Shown: positions 1 to 9,495 of the stretch, in pieces
Numbering within the stretch: position 1 is the stretch's first letter
How the letters are laid out: each line of letters begins with the position of its first letter
From: Ancylomarina sp. 16SWW S1-10-2
GTDB taxonomy: Bacteria > Bacteroidota > Bacteroidia > Bacteroidales > Marinifilaceae
Length of the DNA stretch: 64,000 bases
NCBI RefSeq assembly: GCF_009669305.1
Contig: NZ_SADB01000018.1
Span: forward strand, 22,724 to 86,723
Reading direction: 5' to 3'
The notes under the pieces: model-generated
Database searches by the model: none
What the model was told of the DNA's origin: nothing
Seen by the model: only the letters and a program-made list of their open reading frames with translations
Position numbers and translations under genes: made by a program

Positions 1-458
1 ATATAGGTAAGGTGCCCGATGATGAGCCAGAATTGCCACACGCAATTTTAGGTATGAAATTGGCTGAGAAATATAAAGAGAAGGCAGATATTTGTAATGC
101 AATTGGAGCTCACCACGACGAAATTGAGATGACAACTTTGCTTGCTCCAATTATTCAAGCTTGTGATGCTATTTCAGGAGCTCGTCCAGGTGCAAGACGT
201 GAAATTGTAGAATCTTATATTAAGCGTTTAAAAGATCTTGAAAATCTTGCTCTTTCGCATCCAGGTGTATTAAAAACATATGCAATTCAAGCTGGTAGAG
301 AGTTAAGAGTTATTGTGGGTAGTGATAAGATTTCTGATAAAGAAGCTGAAACATTATCATTGGATATTGCACAAAAGATTCAAGACGAAATGACATATCC
401 TGGTCAAGTGAAGATTACAGTAATTCGTGAGACTAGAGCTATAAATTACGCAAAATAG
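1..458 (+). CDS. rny: Ribonuclease Y, C-terminal part (5' end outside window)
   Basis: This is the last ~150 residues of RNase Y, the membrane-anchored endoribonuclease that initiates mRNA decay. The reading frame is open to the left edge, so the gene starts upstream, and the GTG at position 12 is an internal codon, not the start. The visible part covers the end of the HD domain and the conserved tail: HHDEIEM, the [15 protein letters not shown] stretch, the [20 protein letters not shown] block and the VIRETRA-Y ending typical of the family. The N-terminal membrane helix, coiled coil and KH domain are not in the window. A strong hairpin terminator follows within about 20 bases. Confidence 0.95.
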   Translation, partial: IGKVPDDEPELPHAILGMKLAEKYKEKADICNAIGAHHDEIEMTTLLAPIIQACDAISGARPGARREIVESYIKRLKDLENLALSHPGVLKTYAIQAGRELRVIVGSDKISDKEAETLSLDIAQKIQDEMTYPGQVKITVIRETRAINYAK

Positions 459-477
459 AATTTATTTAGATATATAA

Positions 478-513
478 AATCTCCAACTCTTTAGAGTTGG
501 AGATTTTTTTTTG
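478..513 (+). terminator. Rho-independent terminator after rny
   Basis: A near-perfect stem (CTCCAACTC / GAGTTGGAG) with a short TTTA loop is followed by a run of T. It sits 20 bases after the rny stop and just before the convergent gene at 516, so it may serve both directions. Confidence 0.85.
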
Positions 514-515
514 AT

Positions 516-1394
516 TTATTTATTCTTCTTTTGAAGAAGAACATTTAAAAGTTTTTTCAATATTTCGACGTTTCTGTGATTATTTTGCCGTCCGTAGGAT
601 AATATTTGATTTTGAATAAGAAGTACAATCATATTCATATTATTCGATGGCTTATAATATTGAGGTAAGTTTTTTAGTTTTTTAAATTTAATGACATGCT
701 CAAGCTGAGTAGCTGATAAAACAGAACCATTGTCAATTGGATTTATATAAAAATAACTTTTTTTCTTTTCTACGAACGAGTCATTCAAGTGTATTTCGCA
801 TGATAATATGATGCTATTAGGGAGCCGAATGCCTGTTACAGGAAGTTTTAAGCTTTGAGCAATTCCAGCATAAAGAACACTAGTGATAATGTAGTTTCCC
901 TTTTTTTGTGCGAGAACACTGCTAATATTTCCACCCCAATCTGTTGTCTCTTTAGGAGATAATATCAAGTAATTATGAATGAAGTAAAGAAAGTGATTGA
1001 GAATCTTTATTTTATCCAGATAGGTTTCTTGTTCCTTTATTTCAGGTTTTATTTCATCAACTAGCCTTTGAATAGTTGTCTTTATACTGTCTTTTGATAA
1101 ATGGTAGTTAATACTTTGGTTAATAATAATTGCTCCATCTATTAAGTCTTGCTTAGGCGAATTTTTCCAGCTGATTAATTCCTTTAAAATTGATTTGTAG
1201 TGTATTTCATCAATAATTTTGTCTAAGCGTTCCTGAAGAATAACGTTATCAGACTCTAACCAAATGTTTTCCAAATAAGGAATATTTGAGGCTGATAGTT
1301 TAGATAATTCTGTAGCTATGTTTATGTAAACATTAGGATCGGCATCGTCTAAAAGTGATATTAAGGCTTGTAGTTTATCTTCGTTCATATTCAT
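516..1394 (-). CDS. SirB1/transglutaminase-like family protein
   Basis: This protein resembles the SirB1 (Transglut_core2) family. A helical N-terminal half is followed by a core around the pattern QKKGNYIITSVLYAGIAQSL-KLPVTGIRLPN, which matches the family block in which a GiPitLs strand leads into a helix and a G-V-LP turn. The family is a transglutaminase/protease-like fold of uncertain biochemical role. The usual catalytic cysteine is not evident here, so activity is doubtful. The longest frame begins at 1445 with an apolar stretch. I chose ATG at 1394 (an alternative is 1388), because family members begin near a short acidic helix (NEDKLQAL). It stands alone between convergent rny and an independent phosphorylase gene. 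Confidence 0.6.
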   Translation of the reverse strand: MNMNEDKLQALISLLDDADPNVYINIATELSKLSASNIPYLENIWLESDNVILQERLDKIIDEIHYKSILKELISWKNSPKQDLIDGAIIINQSINYHLSKDSIKTTIQRLVDEIKPEIKEQETYLDKIKILNHFLYFIHNYLILSPKETTDWGGNISSVLAQKKGNYIITSVLYAGIAQSLKLPVTGIRLPNSIILSCEIHLNDSFVEKKKSYFYINPIDNGSVLSATQLEHVIKFKKLKNLPQYYKPSNNMNMIVLLIQNQILSYGRQNNHRNVEILKKLLNVLLQKKNK

Positions 1395-1515
1395 TTTTGA
1401 GACCTGTTCATACGTAAATATAATAAAACCCACTAAGAAGAACAATTCTTGTGGGTTTTAGAGTTTTCTGATCTCAAAATCTCAAATAAAAGACTAATTT
1501 GAAATTAATTAGAGT

Positions 1516-2391
1516 TTATTTACTTAATCTATCAAGTATTGTTTTGATAAGATTTTTAATGACAGGTTTATAATCTTTGCTTGCATCCTTGTTGACACGA
1601 TTTGCAATTATGGCACAAACAGTGGCAGCTTTATGTCCTAAAAGAGCCGATAATCCAGCAATTGCAGAACTCTCCATTTCATAATTAGTGATTTTTTGAC
1701 CTTTATATTCAAAGGCTTCAAGTTTGTCGTTTAAATCCATATCAAGGGTTTTTAAACGAAGAACTCTTCCTTGGGGACCATAAAAACCATTGGCAGATAT
1801 GGTGATTCCTTGAATCATATTATCACCATCTATTCTATTGATTAATTCTTCCGATGATGATACAAAGTAAGGAGATGCAAGTTTTGGATTCCAATTAACG
1901 GCTTCTTTAAATGCTTTTTCGAATTCAAGGTCTGAAACTTCGTCTCTCCCAGCATAAAAGTTTAGCATACCATCAAAGCCAATTGATTTTTTCGATAATA
2001 GAAAAGAATCAACAGGAATGTCGCCCTGTAATGAACCAGAAGTACCAATTCGTACAATTGTTAACGATTTATGTTCTTTTTTAGGTATACGAGTCTTTAA
2101 GTCGATATTTACAACGGCATCTAATTCATTAATAACAATGTCTATATTATCCGTTCCAATTCCTGTTGATACAACAGAGAAGCGTTTGCCATTATACGTA
2201 CCTGTTTTTGTTACAAATTCTCTATTAGAGATCGTAAGTTCTACGTTGTCGAAAAAACTGGCTACTAATTCTACACGTCCAGGATCTCCTACAAGAATAA
2301 TTGTGTCTGCAAGGTGTTCTGGTCTTAAATGTAAGTGAAAAACACTTCCGTCAGGATTAATAATTAGTTCTGATGATTTAATTGGTTCCAT
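1516..2391 (-). CDS. Nucleoside phosphorylase (uridine phosphorylase-like)
   Basis: A PNP/UDP phosphorylase family 1 enzyme that cleaves a nucleoside with phosphate to give base plus ribose-1-phosphate. Family marks are visible in order: the phosphate-binding VGDPGRVE near the N-terminus, the STGIGTDNIDI segment, RIGTSGSLQGDIPV in the middle, and the substrate-binding NYEMESSAIAG motif near residue 240. The length (291 residues) is somewhat above the 250 of E. coli Udp and fits the larger uridine phosphorylase-like members common in Bacteroidota. I chose ATG at 2391 because homology starts soon after it; an upstream ATG at 2424 is also in frame. No purine/pyrimidine specificity can be fixed from motifs alone. 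Confidence 0.8.
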   Translation of the reverse strand: MEPIKSSELIINPDGSVFHLHLRPEHLADTIILVGDPGRVELVASFFDNVELTISNREFVTKTGTYNGKRFSVVSTGIGTDNIDIVINELDAVVNIDLKTRIPKKEHKSLTIVRIGTSGSLQGDIPVDSFLLSKKSIGFDGMLNFYAGRDEVSDLEFEKAFKEAVNWNPKLASPYFVSSSEELINRIDGDNMIQGITISANGFYGPQGRVLRLKTLDMDLNDKLEAFEYKGQKITNYEMESSAIAGLSALLGHKAATVCAIIANRVNKDASKDYKPVIKNLIKTILDRLSK

Positions 2392-2828
2392 ATGTTTTAA
2401 AAATTTTGAATTGTAAAAAGTCATGTCACACAGATCTACTACTTTATAAATTTATGCACTCGTAAATATAAGTAGAAAAATGGGCAAACTGCTTTTTGCA
2501 GATTAACAATACTTATTATATGGTTGTTTGGAGTAATTTATAGAACTCAATTGTTGAAATAGATATAAGATTCAATTGTTCTACTTTATCAATGAGATTC
2601 CAAATATACAAATAAAATAATTATTGAAAAATGAGATAGCAATATGTTTTTGATATAATTCATTGTTTTATTCATCTAATTAATGTTTCCTCAATGGATA
2701 TATTGTGTTATATTTACTTTCTAGTTAGTGACAATTATTATGACTATTAAGTTCATAGTTGATTGCTAAAATATAATTGCTTTATAGTTAGAAAGATATC
2801 TAATTTTAAGGTGTTAAACTTTAATAAA
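2392..2828. other. Intergenic region between divergent genes
   Basis: About 400 AT-rich bases separate the divergent phosphorylase and prohibitin genes and should hold both promoters. I see a 9-base direct repeat (TCAATTGTT near 2547 and 2572), a weak GCAG hairpin near 2495, and a TATATTTG on the minus strand at 2601-2608 that matches the -7 consensus but lacks a well-spaced -33. No open frame of note. Confidence 0.4.
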
Positions 2829-3641
2829 ATGAAACAAAAACCGTATTTCTTAATCGTCGTAGCAGCTTTTGCGCTGATTCTTGTATTGTCAGGATCAAGC
2901 ATGTTTAAAACGCTTCAACCAGGTGAACGTGGTGTTATTTTTCGCAAGTTCTCGACAGGATTAGATAAAGAAAATATTTTTATGCCTGGATTTCATGTGA
3001 TTGCACCATGGAATGATTTACATATATACGATGTAAAGGAACAAAAAAGTGAAGAAATGATGGATGTATTGGACAAAAGTGGTTTGTCTCTAAATATTGA
3101 TGTATCCGTTCGTTTTAATCCAATTTATAATAAAATTGGTTATTTACATGAAATTTTTGGTAAAAACTATATCAATCAATTAGTCGTACCAGAAGTTCGA
3201 TCTTCAGTTCGTCAAGTAGCTGGACGTTATACTGCAGAGGAAATTTATTCTACTCAGAGAAAAGAAGTTGAAGATGCAATTATTACTGAAACATCTTTAA
3301 TTCTTAAGAAGAATAATATTCAAATGAAAGCTTTATTGATTCGTTCGATTAATTTGCCAGCAAAAATTAAGCAGGCTATTGAAAGTAAGCTACAACAAGA
3401 GCAGGAAGCATTAGCTTATCAGTTTAAGCTTGATCGTGAGCAAAGTGAGGCTGAGAGAAAGCGTATTGCAGCTGAAGGTGAAGCAAAAGCAAATAAGATT
3501 ATTAATAGTAGTTTAACTGATGCGCTATTGAAAATGAGAGGTATTGAGGCAACGATTGAATTGTCAAAATCACCAAACTCTAAAGTAGTTGTTATTGGTA
3601 GTGGAAAAGATGGGATGCCTCTTATTTTAGGTAACAACTAA
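2829..3641 (+). CDS. Prohibitin/SPFH (band 7) family membrane protein
   Basis: A single N-terminal membrane helix (about residues 7-24) is followed by an SPFH/band 7 domain that starts at the LQPGERGVIFRKFSTGL strand, includes the PGFHVIAPW turn, and ends in a charged, alanine/glutamate-rich helix (QEALAYQFKLDREQSEAERKR then AAEGEAKANK), which is the classic prohibitin oligomerisation coiled coil. Members form large membrane rings that scaffold or protect proteases such as FtsH. The frame extends upstream to a TTG at 2763, but ATG at 2829 puts the helix at the N-terminus as expected. It is monocistronic and ends in a good terminator. Confidence 0.85.
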   Translation: MKQKPYFLIVVAAFALILVLSGSSMFKTLQPGERGVIFRKFSTGLDKENIFMPGFHVIAPWNDLHIYDVKEQKSEEMMDVLDKSGLSLNIDVSVRFNPIYNKIGYLHEIFGKNYINQLVVPEVRSSVRQVAGRYTAEEIYSTQRKEVEDAIITETSLILKKNNIQMKALLIRSINLPAKIKQAIESKLQQEQEALAYQFKLDREQSEAERKRIAAEGEAKANKIINSSLTDALLKMRGIEATIELSKSPNSKVVVIGSGKDGMPLILGNN

Positions 3642-3663
3642 TTTTCTAATATAAAATATATTT

Positions 3664-3697
3664 TAAAGGCTGTTTCTTAAGAAACAGCCTTTTTTAG
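3664..3697 (+). terminator. Terminator after the prohibitin gene
   Basis: Stem AAGGCTGTTTCTT / AAGAAACAGCCTT with almost no loop, followed by a T run. Confidence 0.85.
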
Positions 3698-3878
3698 TAT
3701 ATAGTTCTGACAGTTAAATGTTTTGTTCGGTTTCGAACATAAGGTGTTCTAGTATCGTTCACTTTATTTGTATGAGCAAAATAGTTGTCTTCTGAAAATC
3801 AGTAATCTGGCTTTTTTGGTATGATAAATGATATATTTTATGTAACCTTAGTAAACCTTTAGAAAATTTAAACCGACC

Positions 3879-6305
3879 ATGATTAAACTAACTTTGTTAG
3901 TAATAGCGTTGTTTTGTTGTTTTTGTCAACCAGTACAGGCTTTCTCAAAGAAAAAAATTAAAGCCAAGCGTGTCACTCATCATCCCCAAATTGATGGAAT
4001 TTTAAATGAAGATATTTGGAAATATATTCCAGTCGCAGGCAATTTTGTACAGATGGATCCTAATAATGGAATGCCTTCAAATTATAGAACAGAGGCTAAG
4101 TTCATTTATACCGATAATTCACTCATTGTGGGTGTTATGATGTATGATGATGAGCCAGAAAAGATACTCAAACAACTGAGTAAACGAGATGATTTGAATA
4201 ATAGTGACTATGCACTACTATTAATTGATCCTTTTAATAATGGACTTGATGCATTCGAATTTATTGTTACACCAATGGGAGTTCAAATTGATGCTAAAGT
4301 GATTAAAGGTAGTGAAGATACCAATTGGGATGGCGTATGGAAAAGTGGTGCTTATATTGGATTAGAAGGCTGGAGTGTTGAATTTGAAATTCCATATTCT
4401 GCTCTTCGTTTTCCGCAGAAAGATGTGCAAGAATGGGGACTAAATATCATTCGTAATATTCAAAGAAAAAAGGAAAAAGTAAGTTGGAATTTTATCGACA
4501 AAGAAGAATCTGGCTGGGTTAGTCAGTCTGGAATTTTGAAAGGAATCAATAATATAAAACCGCCTACACGTCTATCTTTTTCGCCTTATTTCTCAGTGTA
4601 TGTCGATAAATCTTCGGATAACTCATCATTTGAAACTAATTATCGTGGTGGACTTGACTTAAAATATGGACTGAATGAAAGTTTTACTCTAGATATGATG
4701 TTGATTCCTGATTTTGGACAGGTTCAATCAGACGATCAGGTTTTAAATCTCTCACCGTACGAAACTAAATTTTCAGAGAAAAGACAGTATTTCACTGAGG
4801 CAACAGAGCTATTTAACAGAGGTGGCGTGTTCTATTCAAAAAGAATTGGTGCAACGCCTAAATACAGATATGATGTAGAGGATAATCTTGAAGAAAATGA
4901 AATGATACAAGAAAATCCTGCGGAGTCCAAAATTATAAATTCAACTAAAATTTCAGGAAGAACAAGTAGTGGATTAGGTATTGGTTTTTTGAATTCCATG
5001 ATACGTAATACTTATGCAAAAATTAAAGATACAATATCGGGATCGAAACGGAAATTTAAGACTCAAGCTTTTGCTAATTATAATATGTTTGTATTAGATC
5101 AAAGCTTGAAGAACGAATCCTATATTTCTCTTATCAATACTAATGTTACCGTACCTAAAGATGATTTTATTGCCAATGTAAGTGGAACGGAGTTTTTGCT
5201 AAAAGGTAAAACTCGAAAGTATCAGTTAAGCGGTAAGGCTTTATTATCTCAACGTTACGAAAAAGGTGAGCATGATGAAATTGGACACCATCATCGATTT
5301 TCTTTTGAGAAAATAAGTGGAAAATTCAATTGGAATTTTTCCAATGAAATGATATCTGATGAATATGATCCCAATGATTTTGGATATTTGAGTAGTAATA
5401 ATATTATCAAAAATAAATTAAAGCTAGGTTATCATATCTATAAGCCTCAAGGCATCTTTTTAGCTCAGCATAATAGTCTAACTATTACTCATGAAACTCA
5501 GTATTCTCCAGCTCGATTTTCACGTTTCACTATTTATTATAACTCGAGTATTAAGCTGAAGTCATATAATTCTTTAGGTATCTATGGTAATGTTCGACCT
5601 ACGCATAACTACGATTTTTATGAGCCAAGAGTCGAAGGTATGAAATTGAGAAAAGAATCGTCAGCATATATGAGCTTATGGTTTTCAACTGACTATAGAA
5701 AAGAGTTTGCTTTAGATCTTGAAGCAAAATATGGAGCTCGTTTTTCAACTGATGATTTGAGAGAATTTGCCTTAATTGTTAAACCGCGTTATCGTTTTAA
5801 CGATAAGTTTACGATGGAATATAGAATGAAATGGAATAGACAGCTTAATGATATTGGTTATGTGAGTGATGAAGTCATTGATGATATCACGAATGTTTAT
5901 ATTGGGTATAGAAATACAACTTATGTAGAAAGTAGGCTTTCTAGTAGTTATATTTTTAATAATAAAATGTCATTAAGTTTTAGGGCACGTCATTACTGGG
6001 CAAAAGCGGAGTATAAGAATTTTGGTGTTTTGATGGATAATGGGAGATTAGCTTCTACTGATTATTCAGATAACCACGACATAAACTTTAATACTTTTAA
6101 TATTGATGTGGTTTATTCATGGAGATTTGCTCCCGGTAGTGAACTTGCTATGGTTTGGAAAAATTCTATTTCGGATTATAATGATGTCGTAGCCCATAGT
6201 TTCGTAAAGAATTTTAAGGATACCTTTGATGCAACTCAATTTAATTCACTGTCTGTTAAATTGTTGTATTATATAGACTATATGTCTCTTAAGAAAAGAG
6301 GCTAA
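3879..6305 (+). CDS. CBM9-like plus DUF5916 outer-membrane beta-barrel protein
   Basis: A signal peptide (about residues 1-21, ending PVQA) leads a secreted protein of 808 residues. Residues ~30-225 look like the family 9 carbohydrate-binding-like domain found at the start of DUF5916 proteins (IDGILNEDIW, then WSVEFEIPYSALRFP). The remainder has the DUF5916 pattern (LIPDFGQVQSD, then EKRQYFTE, SKRIG) and many alternating aromatic strands typical of an outer-membrane barrel, but it ends in KKRG rather than an aromatic residue. These proteins are widespread in Bacteroidota; substrate and role are unknown, though the N-terminal domain suggests surface carbohydrate handling. It stands alone, with no SusC/SusD pair nearby. 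Confidence 0.8.
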   Translation: MIKLTLLVIALFCCFCQPVQAFSKKKIKAKRVTHHPQIDGILNEDIWKYIPVAGNFVQMDPNNGMPSNYRTEAKFIYTDNSLIVGVMMYDDEPEKILKQLSKRDDLNNSDYALLLIDPFNNGLDAFEFIVTPMGVQIDAKVIKGSEDTNWDGVWKSGAYIGLEGWSVEFEIPYSALRFPQKDVQEWGLNIIRNIQRKKEKVSWNFIDKEESGWVSQSGILKGINNIKPPTRLSFSPYFSVYVDKSSDNSSFETNYRGGLDLKYGLNESFTLDMMLIPDFGQVQSDDQVLNLSPYETKFSEKRQYFTEATELFNRGGVFYSKRIGATPKYRYDVEDNLEENEMIQENPAESKIINSTKISGRTSSGLGIGFLNSMIRNTYAKIKDTISGSKRKFKTQAFANYNMFVLDQSLKNESYISLINTNVTVPKDDFIANVSGTEFLLKGKTRKYQLSGKALLSQRYEKGEHDEIGHHHRFSFEKISGKFNWNFSNEMISDEYDPNDFGYLSSNNIIKNKLKLGYHIYKPQGIFLAQHNSLTITHETQYSPARFSRFTIYYNSSIKLKSYNSLGIYGNVRPTHNYDFYEPRVEGMKLRKESSAYMSLWFSTDYRKEFALDLEAKYGARFSTDDLREFALIVKPRYRFNDKFTMEYRMKWNRQLNDIGYVSDEVIDDITNVYIGYRNTTYVESRLSSSYIFNNKMSLSFRARHYWAKAEYKNFGVLMDNGRLASTDYSDNHDINFNTFNIDVVYSWRFAPGSELAMVWKNSISDYNDVVAHSFVKNFKDTFDATQFNSLSVKLLYYIDYMSLKKRG

Positions 6306-6465
6306 TTATAGTAAAAGGATATCGTTTTTAGTTTGTAATTTGATGACTAAGTGTAATAGTTGAAAGTTTGCTGCTCTTATTTTTAAGTTTAAATTTGTGC
6401 TTGGAAAAGCTTTTTATAATGAAGCGTTAACTCCTAAAAGTATTAATTTCAATTTCAGAAAAACT

Positions 6466-6927
6466 ATGATTCAAAGAATTCAAACTTTATTTTTATTAGG
6501 TGCATTAATCCTAATGACACTGTTGTTCTTTTTCCCTTTGGCAGAATTAATCGATACAGCAAATAATTCGTATTCATTTATATATAGAGGAATTCCTTCT
6601 TTAAAAGAAGGTGAAGCTATGATTTTTAAAGCTTATCCAATCGCCATACTGATATTAGTTATTGTTTTAAATCTTATCGTGACCATCTTTTCTTATAAAA
6701 AACGCATGCGTCAAATTCGACTAACGGTTTTTAATATCTTTTGTATGTTAGGTGTTGTTGGTCTTATTTATTATAATGTGAATTCTCAACTAGAACCGAT
6801 GCAAGCTATTGCTAACTACAGTATTATTAATGCTTTCCCACTAATAAGTGTGGTTTTATCGTACTTAGCTATACGTAGTATAGGTAAAGATGAAGCTATG
6901 ATTCGTTCAATGGATAGAATTAGATAA
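6466..6927 (+). CDS. DUF4293 family membrane protein
   Basis: A 153-residue protein with four predicted membrane helices: one right after the conserved MIQRIQTLFLL start, then three after residue 55. That N-terminal motif and the layout are those of DUF4293, a Bacteroidota-specific family of unknown function. The frame could begin at 6397, but ATG at 6466 restores the family start exactly, so the 23 extra residues are not coding. It lies between the outer-membrane protein and the sensor kinase and ends at its own terminator. Confidence 0.85.
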   Translation: MIQRIQTLFLLGALILMTLLFFFPLAELIDTANNSYSFIYRGIPSLKEGEAMIFKAYPIAILILVIVLNLIVTIFSYKKRMRQIRLTVFNIFCMLGVVGLIYYNVNSQLEPMQAIANYSIINAFPLISVVLSYLAIRSIGKDEAMIRSMDRIR

Positions 6928-6974
6928 ATTAAGAAAAAACAGTGATATTTGCTTATCATTCTGATTGATATATA

Positions 6975-7006
6975 AAAAAGCTTACAAATATTGTAGGCTT
7001 TTTTTG
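6975..7006 (+). terminator. Terminator after DUF4293
   Basis: Stem AAGCTTACAA / TTGTAGGCTT (one G-T pair) followed by T6. Confidence 0.8.
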
Positions 7007-7099
7007 TATATTAAAAACTCATTATCTGGGTTAAAGATATGATTATTGAGAATTATGATTTTATGTAAATAGTTTTAGTTATTCGAAAAATCTCATACT

Positions 7100-9433
7100 A
7101 TGCGTTATTTATTTTTAAGTTTTTTATTTGTTCTAGCTTCTTTGACTTCGGCATTTGCCATTCATCCAAGCATTAAAAGTAAAAAACATATTTTGGTCAT
7201 TCATTCTTATCATCAGAGCTTTGCTTGGACAGATAGTATCTCTAATGGTATTGAATCTGTATTAACGCCTCTTGAAAATGAAGTTGAGACTTATTATGAA
7301 TATTTAGACTCAAAGCGATTCGTAGATCCAACATTTATTGAATCTTTTGATCAAAAATATAAACTTCTGTGTTCTAAGCTAACTTTTGATGTAATCATCG
7401 TTTCCGACAATAATGCGCTGAATTTTGTTATTAAAAGTAGAAAACGATGTTTTAAAAATATTCCGATCATTTTTTGTGGCATAAATAATTATAAGCCTGA
7501 ATTATTGATGGGTGAAAAACGGGTTACTGGTATTGCAGAATATACTGCAATTGATTCCACTTTAATGCTTATGCATAAGTTACAACCCAAAAGAAAAATA
7601 CTTATTATAAATGATAAGACTGTGACTGGGTTGGCTAATAAGTCAATTATTATGGACGCTTTGCCAGAATTAGAAAAAGATATATTTATTGAATATTCCG
7701 ATAATGGCAATATGAAGGATATTCAAGAAAAAGTTAGAAATTTATCTGATGATTGGATGATTTATTTAGCCCCATTTTCAATGGATTCTGATGGGAATTA
7801 TTATTCATTTAGTGATGCCGTTCGTTTGGTTAGTGAAGCAAGTGCTGTTCCAATTTATAGTTCTTGGGATTTTTATTTAGGTAAAGGAATTGTTGGTGGA
7901 TATATAACTAGCGGTGTTTTACAGGGTAAACTTGCAGGAGAAATGGCTTTGTCAATTGTAAAAGGAGTGAATCCAGATACAATTCCAGTGCTCAAGGAGT
8001 CTGCAGTTAGTGTTAAAATAGACCATTCCGTTTTATCAAAATTTAAAATATCTGAGTCTAATTTGACTAAGGGGACGATTATAATAAACAGGGAGAAAAC
8101 ATTGTTTGAGAAACATATTGTTTTGTTTAAAAACATCATGATAATAGGATTCGTTCTGGTTTTTCTTTTAATTATTTATTCTGTCTTTAAGCATAGGCAG
8201 AAAAAAGTTTTAGAAAGACAGAATCTAGAGTTGGATAGAAAAGTTGAAGATCGATCACGAGAACTTCTTGAAGCCAATGAGAATCTTAGTAGAAAAAATC
8301 TTGAGATTACTAAGCAAGAAGAACTCTCTAAACTTGCTTATCTTAGATTGAAGGCTATTTTAAATAACTCTTTAGTTGGTATTGTGGTGACTGATGGAGA
8401 AGGAAAAATCATTGATCAAAATAACAGAATTTCAGAGATTCTAGACTATCAAAAAGGAGAGTTGTTAGGTAAAGATATTATGTCTACTTTTTTAAATAAG
8501 AGTAACTATAATATTTTAATGAGTGAATATGAACAGCTAGAAGGAAGCAAAGCTTTTATTCGGAATGAAATACCATTGAAGAGGGTTGATAACTCTGTTA
8601 TTTGGGCTAAAATTTATATTAGTGAGATGTTGTATTCTTATAGTGATGACGCTAATATATGGGTAGTTGATGATGTAAGCGAGATTGTTGAAAATAGAGC
8701 TAATCTAGAGAAACGAACAAGTGAACTAAAAAAAATAAATGAAACAAAGGATCAGTTTTTCTCAATTATATCTCAAGATTTAAAAGGACCTTTAACTTCC
8801 GCAGTAGGTTTATTAGAGGTTTTTACTAAAAGTTCGGATTCATTTTCAGACCTTGAAATAAAAAAGTATGTGAAAAATTGTTATGAGTCTGTTCATAATA
8901 TAAGCGATCTCTTAGACAATTTATTGAGATGGGGAAGTATTCAAATTGGGGGTGTTCCTTGGAATCCTAATACGATTGATATGAGAAATATTGTTGATAC
9001 AGTTCTGAATACATTTGAGACAATTGCAAAAGTAAAGAGTATTGAATTGAAAAATAATATTTCTTTAAATTTAAATGCTTTTGGTGATGAGAATATGATT
9101 AAAACAGTAGTCTCCAATTTAGTTAACAATGCCATAAAATTTACACGTAAAAATGGACTTGTAGATGTTTCAGCTGAAATTGAAAATAATAGGATTGAAA
9201 TCCTTGTGCGGGATAATGGTATCGGTATTGAGAGAGAGGATGTTCAACATCTATTTGATATTAATAAAAAAACGCAACATGAAGGGACTAGTAAGGAATC
9301 TGGTTCTGGTTTAGGATTAGTTATAGCTAAAGATTTAGTTGAGAAGAATAAAGGTTCAATCCGTGTTGAAAGTGATATAAATGTAGGAACGAGAGTTTAT
9401 TTTGACTTACCAATAGAAGCTCCGACTTCCTAA
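7100..9433 (+). CDS. Membrane sensor kinase with ABC-type substrate-binding sensor, PAS domain, and a degenerate H-box
   Basis: Signal peptide (residues 1-20), then an extracytoplasmic domain of the ABC_sub_bind type (about 28-325, beginning KHILVIHSYHQSFAWT), a membrane helix (about 340-362), a charged coiled coil (365-410), a PAS domain (about 415-535), a HisKA-type dimerisation helix (about 550-615) and an HATPase_c domain (about 655-772). The ATPase boxes are intact: N-box NNAIKF, G1 DNGIGI, G2 GSGLGL. The H-box reads SQDLKGP, so residue 559, where the phospho-accepting histidine should be, is glutamine (codon CAA at 8774-8776). No response regulator is adjacent. It is either a kinase-dead sensor, one acting on a partner kinase, or a recently mutated gene. 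The ligand is unknown; related domains bind small molecules such as amino acids. Confidence 0.85.
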   Translation: MRYLFLSFLFVLASLTSAFAIHPSIKSKKHILVIHSYHQSFAWTDSISNGIESVLTPLENEVETYYEYLDSKRFVDPTFIESFDQKYKLLCSKLTFDVIIVSDNNALNFVIKSRKRCFKNIPIIFCGINNYKPELLMGEKRVTGIAEYTAIDSTLMLMHKLQPKRKILIINDKTVTGLANKSIIMDALPELEKDIFIEYSDNGNMKDIQEKVRNLSDDWMIYLAPFSMDSDGNYYSFSDAVRLVSEASAVPIYSSWDFYLGKGIVGGYITSGVLQGKLAGEMALSIVKGVNPDTIPVLKESAVSVKIDHSVLSKFKISESNLTKGTIIINREKTLFEKHIVLFKNIMIIGFVLVFLLIIYSVFKHRQKKVLERQNLELDRKVEDRSRELLEANENLSRKNLEITKQEELSKLAYLRLKAILNNSLVGIVVTDGEGKIIDQNNRISEILDYQKGELLGKDIMSTFLNKSNYNILMSEYEQLEGSKAFIRNEIPLKRVDNSVIWAKIYISEMLYSYSDDANIWVVDDVSEIVENRANLEKRTSELKKINETKDQFFSIISQDLKGPLTSAVGLLEVFTKSSDSFSDLEIKKYVKNCYESVHNISDLLDNLLRWGSIQIGGVPWNPNTIDMRNIVDTVLNTFETIAKVKSIELKNNISLNLNAFGDENMIKTVVSNLVNNAIKFTRKNGLVDVSAEIENNRIEILVRDNGIGIEREDVQHLFDINKKTQHEGTSKESGSGLGLVIAKDLVEKNKGSIRVESDINVGTRVYFDLPIEAPTS

Positions 9434-9454
9434 ACTGATATGCTTTTGAAAAGC

Positions 9455-9487
9455 TGTGCCACAAATCTCATCTGAATTTGTGGCACA
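9455..9487. terminator. Bidirectional terminator between convergent genes
   Basis: A perfect 12-bp stem TGTGCCACAAAT / ATTTGTGGCACA with a 9-base loop lies between the stop codons of the sensor kinase and the flavin reductase. T-runs are short on both sides. Confidence 0.7.
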
Positions 9488-9495
9488 ATTAATAT

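Noticed and set aside
12-458. GTG at 12 as a gene start
   Set aside because: The frame is open to the edge and the sequence is the interior of RNase Y.
2018-2338. Open frame on the plus strand inside the phosphorylase gene
   Set aside because: It is an antisense shadow of a well-supported enzyme and has no family likeness.
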